This document shows, piece after piece, positions 1 to 7,799 of a stretch of DNA of 36,071 bases; the stretch's first letter is position 1; every line of letters begins with the position of its first letter. Source of the DNA: CAYJFK01 sp964369475 (GTDB lineage: Bacteria > Bacillota > Clostridia > Oscillospirales > Feifaniaceae); the NCBI GenBank assembly GCA_964369475.1, contig CAYJFK010000022.1:1-36071 (forward strand), in the 5' to 3' direction. A program made the translations under genes and the position numbers. The notes under the pieces were generated by a model. The model was not told where the DNA came from, ran no database searches, and saw nothing but the letters and a program-made list of their open reading frames with translations.

Positions 1-60
1 CCACAAGGCGCCCTGTGGCTCCAAAAACGGGTTCGGATTATATCTATCACCCTAGTCAGA
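1..60 (-). repeat. Dispersed intergenic repeat B, copy 1 (cut by window start)
   Basis: Read on the minus strand, this stretch matches 19741-19790: both contain AGGGTGA followed a few bases later by AATCCGAACCCGTTTTTG (18 identical bases, here at 22-39), then AGCCA-AGGGC. The two copies are inverted relative to each other. No gene is visible here. The element runs off the window start, so its full length is unknown. Confidence 0.6.
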
Positions 61-87
61 CAATTTCAAAAAAGATTTTTTTATATC

Positions 88-121
88 AAAAGACCTCGTG
101 TTGTGCAACACGAGGTCTTTT
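88..121 (-). terminator. Bidirectional intrinsic terminator
   Basis: A 16-bp perfect stem (88-103 with 106-121) lies 17 nt past the stop codon of the response-regulator gene. A-rich sequence on its left gives a T-rich tail on the minus strand. T-rich sequence on its right would also let it act on plus-strand transcripts. Confidence 0.85.
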
Positions 122-138
122 TAATCTTTAGCTCTATA

Positions 139-798
139 TTATTTTTTTTCGAAAACATATCCGTTTCCGTATTCAGACTTGATGGTATAACCGGAATTGG
201 TTAGCTTTTTTCTAAGCCTATATACCGTGTTTACAAGAACCTTTGTGTTGTCCTCCGTTTGCTGACCCCAAATTGCGTCGTATATACTGTCAAAAGAGAC
301 CGACTCGCCCTCTTTTTCTACGAGAATTTTAAGTAGCGAAAACTGCTTTAGCGTTAAATGTAGATCTGCGCCGTTTATCTTCGCTCTTGCTTTGTCGACA
401 TCGAGTGTAAGGCCGCCCTTTATAATCTCCGCAGTTGGTTTTTGGTGTGTTTGCATTAGTCTTTTTATTCTTGCAAGTAGCACATCAAAGGAATATGGCT
501 TGGCAAGGTAGTCGTCGCACCCTTTGTTAAAACCCGAAACGACATCTGTGTCTTGGCTAAAACCCGAAAGTATTAGCACAGGTGTATCCGAATTTTTTCT
601 TATCTCAAGTAAAAAATCAAGTCCGCTACCGTCCGGCATACCAACATCAAGCACAATAAGGTCGGGAATGCTTATCTTCTCTCTGGCCTCTTTTAGAGTG
701 CTTGCCGTTAACACTTCGTACCCTTCTTCTCGGAGAAGATCCGAGTTGAATTTTTGCACGTTTATGTTGTCTTCAATAAGAAGTATTGTACTGCTCAT
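139..798 (-). CDS. OmpR/PhoB-family response regulator (orphan)
   Basis: A 219-residue DNA-binding response regulator. The receiver domain (about 1-120) has the acidic pair E9-D10, phosphoacceptor D51 in LIVLDVGMPDG, S78 and K100 in LAKPY, so it should be phosphorylatable. The C-terminal half (about 130-218) is a winged helix ending in GYTIKSEYGNGYVF, typical of OmpR/PhoB. I chose the ATG at 798 over one at 849 because GGGGTGG precedes it and because it clears the stop of the upstream gene (19-nt gap). It is cotranscribed with the YbjN-like gene from the promoter at 2460-2488. No sensor kinase is encoded in the window, so the input signal is unknown; the upstream partner may be part of the pathway. 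Family assignment is secure, targets are not. Confidence 0.93.
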   Translation of the reverse strand: MSSTILLIEDNINVQKFNSDLLREEGYEVLTASTLKEAREKISIPDLIVLDVGMPDGSGLDFLLEIRKNSDTPVLILSGFSQDTDVVSGFNKGCDDYLAKPYSFDVLLARIKRLMQTHQKPTAEIIKGGLTLDVDKARAKINGADLHLTLKQFSLLKILVEKEGESVSFDSIYDAIWGQQTEDNTKVLVNTVYRLRKKLTNSGYTIKSEYGNGYVFEKK

Positions 799-817
799 TA
801 TTCCACCCCGTCTTTTA

Positions 818-2419
818 CTACAAATAAATTTCAAAATCTCTACCTTCAATTACGGAAATGCACGCTCTTGCGTGTTTTATATTTACTCTAAACTCACTTA
901 TTATAGATCTCATAATATGCATATCTACTTTTGGTACCGATAGCCTAACGACCTCTTTATATGTATAGCCTTCAGAGTCGTATATAAGTTCTGAATTTTC
1001 AGGTAGAGATTCTATTCCCTTTAGCTCTCCTTCTAACACGCCATTATTTATTTCTTTAAGGGCTTTTTCTATCCTTTGCTCGTCTGCAAATGGTCTCATA
1101 TTGAAGTAGTGATAGATATTTAATATCTGTTCCTCTTGATCTGCGATTACCTCAACTGTAAGGTCGTTTTTGCTGTCCTCGCCCGAAATACAGTTCGAGC
1201 TGATAACAGATCGTCCGTTCAAAATATCTATTGCCGTTTTGCGATCATAGCTATATAAGGAATAATCAATTAGATATGTAAGAATGTTTACTCTAATATT
1301 GTAATCAAAGTCCTCATGATCGACTTTTTCAGGGGTAAACCAGTCTATATGACGTTCCACAGATGAAAGCGGTATGTCGACCGCCCTCCAAAGCAGATCG
1401 GTCGTTAGCTCGGCTTGATATATAGGTATATCGTATCTTAGCGCAAGATAATTGTCGTGGTCGAATACATATCGCCCATTTTGCATTAGACCGTTTAAGA
1501 AGTTAATCGGCATTGCAAGTTTTTCCATTTGACCATGACTGTACTTAACATTTTTTAATAAAATGCGAGAATCAAGGCAAAGGCGGTCTATGTAATTTAC
1601 AAATAGTCTAACGCTAAATTTTTGTGGGTTTTCCTGTGTTCCAAAGCCAATTTGGAATATCTGCGTTGGTGTCATACTCTGTGTTAATGTCAGTATTTTG
1701 TCGTTTGGTATAACTTTATGTAAATATTCTCCATAGCTTATAAGACTCTCTTTTGCTATTTTCTCTCGCCTTGCGAGTTGCTCTTGGCCATGATAAAAGC
1801 TACCTTCGATAGGTGTGGGGTCGGTGTAGTCTGCTATGACATATTCAATCAAGTTTAGCATCGAAAACAGCTCATTTCTAAACTCCAAAGCAGGCAGCAT
1901 GCTCTGCCAATTTTTGTCTAAGAAATTCTTGTATGTTAGGAACACTTCAAATGCATGATCGATAGTGCTCTCTAAGTCGTCTATATCAATTTCTTGATCT
2001 GAACAGTTTGAAAACAATTTATATACTACTTTGTTTGAAATTTCATCATATCCAAAAAAGCCGGGATGCCGCTCTGTATAGGCCGCTAAATTGAGGATCA
2101 TAACATATTGCGGCGCCAATATTTGAGCTTCGAGTGGCAGTTCTTCGTTAGTTAAATTGGCTGATATTTCAAAGCCTTTGCCGTCATCTGAAAAATATAT
2201 CTCAATATTGCATTGCTCGCATGGAGACAGATAATCAAGCTCGTGTTTTTTCCAAAAAAAGTTATCGAACTTTATAATACGCTTAGCAAAGAGGCTATTT
2301 AAATGCCGCGGAGAGGGAAATGTTACATTTATACCGTCTGTATAAGGCATTTCTTCAAATACATACTGAAATTTATTTAAAATTCTGCATATATTCACTT
2401 TTAAATTGTTATCCTCCAT
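818..2419 (-). CDS. Protein with three tandem YbjN-like domains (function unknown)
   Basis: A 533-residue soluble protein with no signal peptide or membrane segment. I recognise no named family over the full length. Three sections share a plan like the YbjN / type III chaperone-like fold: a beta hairpin, a helix, a strand pair around GRYVF or GFFGYDE, then a closing helix. They lie at about 70-170 (PGFFGYDEISNKVVYKLF), 250-365 (NGRYVFDHDNYLALRYDIPI) and 425-525 (YTYKEVVRLSVPKVD). YbjN-fold proteins are usually single-domain and linked to stress and protein-protein contacts. It is the first gene of a two-gene operon with an OmpR-type regulator, suggesting that it senses or binds something for that pathway. 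The start ATG follows GGGAGG. The fold call is by eye and needs a profile search. Confidence 0.6.
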   Translation of the reverse strand: MEDNNLKVNICRILNKFQYVFEEMPYTDGINVTFPSPRHLNSLFAKRIIKFDNFFWKKHELDYLSPCEQCNIEIYFSDDGKGFEISANLTNEELPLEAQILAPQYVMILNLAAYTERHPGFFGYDEISNKVVYKLFSNCSDQEIDIDDLESTIDHAFEVFLTYKNFLDKNWQSMLPALEFRNELFSMLNLIEYVIADYTDPTPIEGSFYHGQEQLARREKIAKESLISYGEYLHKVIPNDKILTLTQSMTPTQIFQIGFGTQENPQKFSVRLFVNYIDRLCLDSRILLKNVKYSHGQMEKLAMPINFLNGLMQNGRYVFDHDNYLALRYDIPIYQAELTTDLLWRAVDIPLSSVERHIDWFTPEKVDHEDFDYNIRVNILTYLIDYSLYSYDRKTAIDILNGRSVISSNCISGEDSKNDLTVEVIADQEEQILNIYHYFNMRPFADEQRIEKALKEINNGVLEGELKGIESLPENSELIYDSEGYTYKEVVRLSVPKVDMHIMRSIISEFRVNIKHARACISVIEGRDFEIYL

Positions 2420-2459
2420 AGTTGCCTCCCGTAGCTTTTTATTTTATCCACTATATACA

Positions 2460-2488
2460 TTTATACCATTTTGCTAAATGTATGTCAA
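2460..2488 (-). promoter_or_regulatory. Sigma-A promoter of the YbjN-like/response-regulator operon
   Basis: On the minus strand TTGACA (2488-2483) and TATAAA (2465-2460) are separated by 17 nt, about 40 nt upstream of the start codon at 2419. The -35 box matches consensus fully and the -10 in five of six positions, so it should be active without an activator. Confidence 0.8.
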
Positions 2489-2635
2489 CCTTTTATGTTG
2501 ATATTCTCTTTTTTGCGATTGTTTTAATATTTTTAGCTGCTTAATCAAACTTCTTGCAAATTTCTTATCAATGCGCTTTTGTTATATTACATATAGCTGC
2601 TTGACTATATTTATACCACTCGTTGCATAAGTGCT

Positions 2636-2663
2636 AAAGGGCGATGCTCATGCATCGCCCTTT
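2636..2663 (-). terminator. Intrinsic terminator of the SPFH/TPM/DUF4428 operon
   Basis: A 12-bp perfect stem (2636-2647 with 2652-2663) with a 4-nt loop, 17 nt past the stop of the DUF4428 gene. The T tract is short on both strands. It ends the four-gene minus-strand operon. Confidence 0.75.
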
Positions 2664-2680
2664 AAAAGTTGTACCTTCAA

Positions 2681-3790
2681 TCACATATCTTCTCCGCAGA
2701 AGGGGCACTTGCCGTTCATGTCGGGTTCTGTTGTTGCTTGACAAGTAGCACAAACAGCAGGCATTGCCACGCCGCCCATAGGCTGTTTCATGCCGCCCTG
2801 CATTGGCTGTTGTTGGTAACCACCTTGCATCGGTTGTTGTGGGTATCCGCCTTGCATCGGTTGCTGTGGGTAACCACCCTGCATTGGCTGTTGTGGGTAA
2901 CCACCCTGCATTGGCTGTTGTGGGTATCCGCCTTGCATTGGTTGTTGTGGATAGCCGCGCTGCATCGGTTGCTGTGGGTATCCGCCCTGCATTGGCTGTT
3001 GTGGGTATCCGCCTTGCATCGGTTGTTGTGGATAGCCGCCTTGCATTGGTTGTTGTGGATAGCCGCCTTGCATTGGCTGTTGTGGATAACCGCCTTGCAT
3101 TGGTTGTTGTGGATAGCCACCTTGCATTGGCATACCTTGTTGGTAGCCGCCTTGCATAGGCATACCTTGTTGATAGCCGCCCATCGTGATCGGTTGCATT
3201 GGTCTGCCAAGTGCTGCGCAGATGTCGTAGCCTATCTGGCTATACTTTTGGAAATTGGGATCGAATGTGTTTTCAATCTCCTCAAAGGTGTCAAGACGGT
3301 AATTAATGTCGTCGAACCACGGACTGTTTATCTGAATGTCCATCCAAAACTCGTAGGAAATCTTGTGTCTCGGCGGATTGTAGCTCTTGCGGTCTCCGTC
3401 GCCATCTGTCATGTATATCTCCTGCTCGTCTTGCTTAATGTCTAAAATACAGCTTGTAACCTGAGAGACACTTATAATATCGGGGTTGTGGTCTCTCCAG
3501 TTGTCCCTTTGGCAATAGATAAATGTGCCGCTACGTTCGTCGATTTGAATTTCCCCGTCTTTACCGAGGGATCTTGTGGGAGAAAATGACTTGATTGCCA
3601 TCTCGTTTTGTTTTCTGTACTCGAGCTGCCCTTTGATTTCATCAACGGTCGACGAGCGACGCTCCGAGAAAAGTGGCGACAGCTCCTTTGCGCAGTCCTT
3701 GCACATGTTGCCGTCTTCTAACTTCCTGTTTCCAAGCATACCGATCTTTCCGCCGCAGATGTCGCATTCTTTTTTGTCAAATAGTCCCAT
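2681..3790 (-). CDS. DUF4428-type protein with YPQQPMQGG repeats and C-terminal zinc ribbon
   Basis: 369 residues. The N-terminus has a Cys4 zinc-binding motif (CDICGG ... MCKDC, about 9-33) of the DUF4428 type. Residues about 60-200 form a soluble domain with strand-rich sequence. Residues about 210-335 are low-complexity: two GGYQQGMPMQ units then twelve YPQQPMQGG-type units (one with R for G, the last starting YQQ), encoded by a 27-bp tandem repeat. The C-terminus is a second zinc ribbon (CATC ... CPFCGEDM). There is no membrane segment. It is last in the operon after SPFH, zinc-ribbon and TPM proteins. Zinc ribbons also occur in the first two operon proteins, suggesting a shared assembly; that is inference. 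Biochemical role unknown. The ATG follows AGAGAGGG. Confidence 0.8.
   Translation of the reverse strand: MGLFDKKECDICGGKIGMLGNRKLEDGNMCKDCAKELSPLFSERRSSTVDEIKGQLEYRKQNEMAIKSFSPTRSLGKDGEIQIDERSGTFIYCQRDNWRDHNPDIISVSQVTSCILDIKQDEQEIYMTDGDGDRKSYNPPRHKISYEFWMDIQINSPWFDDINYRLDTFEEIENTFDPNFQKYSQIGYDICAALGRPMQPITMGGYQQGMPMQGGYQQGMPMQGGYPQQPMQGGYPQQPMQGGYPQQPMQGGYPQQPMQGGYPQQPMQGGYPQQPMQRGYPQQPMQGGYPQQPMQGGYPQQPMQGGYPQQPMQGGYPQQPMQGGYQQQPMQGGMKQPMGGVAMPAVCATCQATTEPDMNGKCPFCGEDM
2800..3180 (-). repeat. 27-bp in-frame tandem repeat inside the DUF4428 gene
   Basis: About twelve 27-bp units encode YPQQPMQGG, with two related longer units at the 5' end of the array. Units differ mainly at synonymous positions (CAG/CAA, GGC/GGT/GGA). 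One unit carries GCG in place of a glycine codon and gives Arg. Unit gain or loss keeps the frame, so length variation between strains is likely. Confidence 0.9.
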
Positions 3791-3826
3791 AATAATCCCT
3801 CTCTTTTATATAATTTTGGTTTGCCC

Positions 3827-5095
3827 TTAAAATTTACCGCCGCTTCTGCCGCCTCTGCTCGAGCCGCCGCCACCGCCGCTACTTTTACTGCTCGATGCCT
3901 TGGGCTTTGCCGTTCTTGTTGTGTGCTCAAACAAGAATCTGTCGTAGCTCCTTGTTATGTTAAATGATCCCGGGCGTGTGTAAACAGAAGCTTCTCTTTG
4001 CTTTCTTGCAGTGTTCATGTCGTTTATCATCATCTTGGTGATAATAAAACTTATAATAGCACCCGAAACCACACCTACAAGTAGAGCAGTGCCAAGCACT
4101 CCTTCGGGGATAAGCGGCCCTGAATATGTCACGCCCGAGCGTGATGCCTCAGCAAATATCTCGATAGAATCGAGATACTCTGAGTAAGCGCCGAAGTAGT
4201 CGCCTCTACTTAGATATGGTACAACATCGTCCTCAATTTTAATAAGCGCTTCGTCTGTCATTGTAGTCTGTCCAAAGTTGCGGCCTATTGTAAAGAAGTC
4301 TCTATTTGTCATATCAAGACCAAATACAACTCCATCTGCATCTTGGTCAAGCGCTGGGTGGAACTCGATGTAGTCTTCTATGTAAAGACCACCCGTGTCG
4401 TATGTCGTTATAAAGGTCACATCGATGTTGTAAAGGCTTTTTATTTGCTCGATTTGCGAGATAAGCGTTGCTTCTTCTTCGGCCGTTAACAGGTCGGCCT
4501 CGTCTACAATCGGTGTTCCTGCCGTGTACTGCCCTGCGTAGGTTGGCGCCACAGGATCTTCCACTTCTTCTACATAGTCGTTTTCTATGTCTAAACCGTA
4601 GTACTCATTCACGGCCTCTAAAGCAACTCCAAGACCTGCCTCTACCGATTCGAGATACATGCCGTCGCTATCGTAACCTACCATTACATCAAAAATCTCG
4701 CCCGTTACGGTCTCGTCGAACATTAGGTCCGCTCCGCCGTATGGGTATGAGTGTAGCACATTTTCGTAGAAGTCCGACACAATTACAATGCCACGGCTCG
4801 GCATATCCGCTCCAAGCTCGTCTGTGTAATATGCAACAATTGCGTCGGCATACTCCGAGGTTGGCATTGTGTCAAGCGTGTTGCTCCCTCTTACTGCATA
4901 GAATGCGCCGACTCCGGTAGTTGCAGTGAAATCTTCCAGTAGATAATTTATATCGTCTATCTGATCGACAGTTAGCATATACTCGTTGTCTATAACTTTA
5001 ACCATCGAGCTTGAGGCAAATGCACCTGTCGCAAGCATTAGAGTCATTGCCATTATTACGACAAAGGGAAGCGCTCTTTTAATAATCTTTTTCAT
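3827..5095 (-). CDS. TPM-domain membrane protein (YdjH/YgcG-like)
   Basis: 422 residues from the ATG that follows GGGGGAGG; an in-frame ATG 18 nt earlier overlaps the upstream stop and lacks a ribosome site. A signal peptide (about 1-28, ending TGAFASSS) leads two TPM (TLP18.3/Psb32/MOLO-1) domains: about 35-185, and about 195-315 starting IVDEADLLTAEEEATL. One membrane helix follows near 330-355 (LGTALLVGVVSGAIISFIIT), then a basic linker and a Gly/Ser-rich tail ending RGGRSGGKF, typical of YgcG-type proteins. The TPM domains should lie outside the cell and the tail inside. Context (zinc-ribbon membrane protein upstream, SPFH protein first) matches B. subtilis ydjGHI, where this is the ydjH position. 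Confidence 0.85.
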   Translation of the reverse strand: MKKIIKRALPFVVIMAMTLMLATGAFASSSMVKVIDNEYMLTVDQIDDINYLLEDFTATTGVGAFYAVRGSNTLDTMPTSEYADAIVAYYTDELGADMPSRGIVIVSDFYENVLHSYPYGGADLMFDETVTGEIFDVMVGYDSDGMYLESVEAGLGVALEAVNEYYGLDIENDYVEEVEDPVAPTYAGQYTAGTPIVDEADLLTAEEEATLISQIEQIKSLYNIDVTFITTYDTGGLYIEDYIEFHPALDQDADGVVFGLDMTNRDFFTIGRNFGQTTMTDEALIKIEDDVVPYLSRGDYFGAYSEYLDSIEIFAEASRSGVTYSGPLIPEGVLGTALLVGVVSGAIISFIITKMMINDMNTARKQREASVYTRPGSFNITRSYDRFLFEHTTRTAKPKASSSKSSGGGGGSSRGGRSGGKF

Positions 5096-5106
5096 TTTCC
5101 TCCCCC

Positions 5107-6219
5107 TTACCATGCCAATATGGCAGTAGCTATCGCCACAATCGGTAATGCGCTTACAAGAAATATACCTATGCGATATTTTAGCAACTTGCCCTTGTCT
5201 ATCGGTAGCTCGCCCGATACTCTGCCTGTCTGCCCGTTTATGGCAAACTGATACATCTTGCCTTCGTACTTAGTATTAAGCATCCAAACAGGCATTAGCG
5301 TGTAGTGAATGTCGTCGCCCTTCATATGTATGTTAGAGCCCTTGGCATTTACCGTTGTATAGCCACGTACAGTATCCTTAAAGGCATCTTCGACAGAGGC
5401 TCTAACACGCTCGTTTGCACGGGTTGTGCTCTCCTGCACGCCTACATCGAACTTGTCGGCAAAGTAGCCTGCCATGTACATTGTGTTAAAGGCGGCAAGA
5501 TCGTCGTAGTTGTAGGGCTCTATGCCGTCCATGTAGTTGTCGTCCATCTTGGTCGAGGCATCTACGGGGATTTTGTCAAAGCCTATGTGCCCCTCTCGAT
5601 ATACTTCGTATGTCTCTGTTTTTGTGTAGTTGTAATCACTGTCGCTCCAGCGGCGAACCTTTGTTGCGTTATAGGCAACACTGCCGCTACCTGTACAGCT
5701 AAAGAGCCAAAACGGGACATACATGCCAGCAATCTTGGAAATTCTGTTGCCCTTTACGAAAGCATCGGGCAGTAGCTTTTTGCCCTTATAGAAGTCGAGT
5801 AGCATTTGCTCGGCCTGCTTTTTGTCAATCTTAAAGGGCAATACCATATCAGGCGTTACCATACCGCTTACATTGTTTGTCATAACGACCGGATTGCCGC
5901 AGTACATGCACTCTGTCGCAACCGTGTCGCCGTCTGATATAACCTCTGCACCACAAGATGTGCATATAAATCCTGCGCTATCTTCCACTGGGACATGCTC
6001 TCTTACGTAGCCTTCTATATTCCAGTCAACCCTACCCGTGTTACCCTCGGGAGCGGCTACCTCCGCCTCGCCACTTGCTGCGCCGCCTTGTTCTGCCGCA
6101 ATGACATCCATTGGAAATTCACTGTCGCAAGAGTTACAAACGAGCATCTGCTTTTCCGGACTAAACTCGAGCGGTGCTCCGCAGGCGGGGCATTGGTACT
6201 TAAGCATGGTTTCCGACAT
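5107..6219 (-). CDS. Double zinc-ribbon, C-terminally membrane-anchored protein (YdjG-like)
   Basis: 370 residues. I chose the ATG 8 nt after AAAGGAGG; a GTG 9 nt upstream overlaps that site. Two zinc ribbons are visible, a TFIIB-type CPAC...CNSC near the N-terminus and CTSC...CMYC near residues 85-107. A long domain (about 115-335) follows, with MYVPFWLFSC and a later MPVWML, as in YdjG-type proteins. A single membrane helix sits at the very C-terminus (about 345-368), so the protein is tail-anchored with the ribbons in the cytosol. It stands between the SPFH and TPM genes in one operon. In B. subtilis YdjG-YdjH help anchor PspA/YdjI at the membrane; no pspA is present here. Function by context only. 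Confidence 0.8.
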   Translation of the reverse strand: MSETMLKYQCPACGAPLEFSPEKQMLVCNSCDSEFPMDVIAAEQGGAASGEAEVAAPEGNTGRVDWNIEGYVREHVPVEDSAGFICTSCGAEVISDGDTVATECMYCGNPVVMTNNVSGMVTPDMVLPFKIDKKQAEQMLLDFYKGKKLLPDAFVKGNRISKIAGMYVPFWLFSCTGSGSVAYNATKVRRWSDSDYNYTKTETYEVYREGHIGFDKIPVDASTKMDDNYMDGIEPYNYDDLAAFNTMYMAGYFADKFDVGVQESTTRANERVRASVEDAFKDTVRGYTTVNAKGSNIHMKGDDIHYTLMPVWMLNTKYEGKMYQFAINGQTGRVSGELPIDKGKLLKYRIGIFLVSALPIVAIATAILAW

Positions 6220-6250
6220 GCTATGCACCTCCTTTTAATATTATAATAAA

Positions 6251-7582
6251 CTAAGATTTGTCGCTATCGTCAAACAGGTCGCCGCACTCGGGGCAGAACT
6301 TTGGCGGAGACTGCGGATTTGCAGGCTCCCAGCCACACTTATCACAACGGTATTGCGGCGTGCCTTCAGGTCTTGGTTTTCCGCATTCGTTGCAGAACTT
6401 ACCCTTGTTTACGTTGCCGCACGAGCAAGTCCAGCCTGCATTATCCTCTGGCTTTGGTGTGCCGCATTCGTTGCAGAATTTACCTGTATTGCCTGTATGA
6501 CCTTGCGGACAAGTCCAACCCTGCGGCGCTTGCGCCTGTGCTTGTTGCTGCTGCTGTTGCTGTTGCTGCTGCTGACCCATTGCAAATAGATTGTTTGCAT
6601 TCATGCCGCCTGCATTTTGAGCCATGTTCATGCCCATAAAGCCCATCATAGCACCGCCCGAGCCTTCGTTAGATGCCGCACTCTGCATTGCCGATGCCTG
6701 AGCGCCGACAAGGTGAGCCGCCGCCATATTGGGATTTCTGAATGTAGCGTTGCGCTGAAGCTCTTTTATCATGTTCTCGTCTTCTTCCGAAGCCTTAACG
6801 GAGGAGACACCAAATGCGTGAATTTTAATTCCTCTAAGCTCTGCCCACTTCTTGGAAAGCACTTCGTTTAGAGCATCTGCAAGCTCCATTGTGTGCCCCG
6901 GGAGTGCGCTGTATCTGATGCCCATAGCCGATATTTTTGCAAATGCAGGTTGTAGCGCTGTCATTAGTTCGCTCTTAAGCTGGCCGTCTATCTGGTCTCT
7001 TTGGAAGTCGCCACCTATGTTGCCGCATACATTTGTGTAGAAAAGCATGGGGTCGACCACTTTGTAGGAGTATTCGCCGTGACAACGTATCGAAATGTCT
7101 ATGTCGAGCCCGATGTTTTGGTCTACAACACGGAAGGGAACAGGGCTTGGTGTGCCGTATTTGTTGCCCATAATTTCCTTTGTGTTAAAGAAGTATATAC
7201 GCTGATCTGATGCAGGTTGGCCGCCAAATGTAAAGCGCTTTCCGATGTTGGCAAAGGAATTCTTTATGCCCTCGCCAAGGTTGCCGTAGAATATGGAAGG
7301 CTCTGTCGAATTGTCGTATGTAAATTCACCTGGGTCTGCACAAATTTCCGTTACCTTGCCGTTTTCTACAATTATCATACACTGCCCATCGGCAACCGCT
7401 ATAACAGAACCGTCTGTAATAATATTGTCCTCGCCCTTTTTGTTGGAACTTCTGCCCGTCGTTTTCTTCTCGCCCTTGCTAACAAGGACATCGCTCGAGA
7501 GCGATTCGCAGTAGAAATATTCTCTCCACTGGTCAGCCATAACGCCGCTTGCAGCGCCTACAAATGCTTTAATAAGTCCCAT
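6251..7582 (-). CDS. SPFH-domain protein with three C-terminal zinc ribbons (YdjI-like)
   Basis: 443 residues, first gene of the operon, ATG preceded by AGGAGG at 7 nt. Residues about 20-290 form the SPFH (stomatin/prohibitin/flotillin, 'virion core protein'-like) domain as in B. subtilis YdjI, including DVLVSKG early and QRIYFFNTKEIMGNKYGT in the middle. A Gln/Ala-rich linker with ten consecutive Gln follows (about 340-350). Three zinc ribbons then follow: CPQGH...CNEC, CSCG...CNEC and CDKCG...CPEC. There is no signal peptide, so membrane association probably goes through the partner proteins. YdjI-type proteins belong to an envelope-stress system. Transcription should start at the operator-linked promoter at 7636-7680. 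Confidence 0.88.
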   Translation of the reverse strand: MGLIKAFVGAASGVMADQWREYFYCESLSSDVLVSKGEKKTTGRSSNKKGEDNIITDGSVIAVADGQCMIIVENGKVTEICADPGEFTYDNSTEPSIFYGNLGEGIKNSFANIGKRFTFGGQPASDQRIYFFNTKEIMGNKYGTPSPVPFRVVDQNIGLDIDISIRCHGEYSYKVVDPMLFYTNVCGNIGGDFQRDQIDGQLKSELMTALQPAFAKISAMGIRYSALPGHTMELADALNEVLSKKWAELRGIKIHAFGVSSVKASEEDENMIKELQRNATFRNPNMAAAHLVGAQASAMQSAASNEGSGGAMMGFMGMNMAQNAGGMNANNLFAMGQQQQQQQQQQQAQAQAPQGWTCPQGHTGNTGKFCNECGTPKPEDNAGWTCSCGNVNKGKFCNECGKPRPEGTPQYRCDKCGWEPANPQSPPKFCPECGDLFDDSDKS

Positions 7583-7635
7583 AATTATCCTCCTAAAATA
7601 TATAGATGATTTTTATTTAAACTTAGTATAAATAT

Positions 7636-7680
7636 ATTATACTAAAGTTTACTCATACGCACATGTGCCACATGGCACAT
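7636..7680 (-). promoter_or_regulatory. Operator-coupled promoter of the SPFH operon
   Basis: On the minus strand a perfect inverted repeat ATGTGCC-N4-GGCACAT (7680-7663) is followed by 21 nt and TATAAT (7641-7636). There is no recognisable -35 hexamer; the palindrome sits just where an activator touching RNA polymerase would bind. The same spacing occurs at 9264-9308. The -10 region also lies in an inverted repeat TTAGTATA...TATACTAA. Start codon at 7582. Confidence 0.75.
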
Positions 7681-7799
7681 TTTATAAATCTTTTTTGCAT
7701 TTTTACACTAAATTTCAGTTATATTATCCTTCAATTAACAAACTATACGCACTTTGTTATAACTTGAATTTCCAATGCCCAAGCTGCGAATATACACGC

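Noticed and set aside
22..40. tRNA T-arm-like GGGTTCGGATT at the window start
   Set aside because: The flanks do not pair into a T stem and no acceptor, D or anticodon arms are present. The sequence belongs to repeat B.
2669..3445. Long plus-strand open frame of 258 codons with Leu/Trp/His repeats opposite the DUF4428 gene
   Set aside because: It is the antisense shadow of the 27-bp repeat; the minus-strand frame has zinc-binding motifs, a ribosome site and operon context.
7670..7697. Sigma-54 promoter suggested by TGGCAC near the palindrome
   Set aside because: No TTGC element stands at the required spacing on either strand at either site, and a sigma-A type TATAAT lies at the same distance in both.
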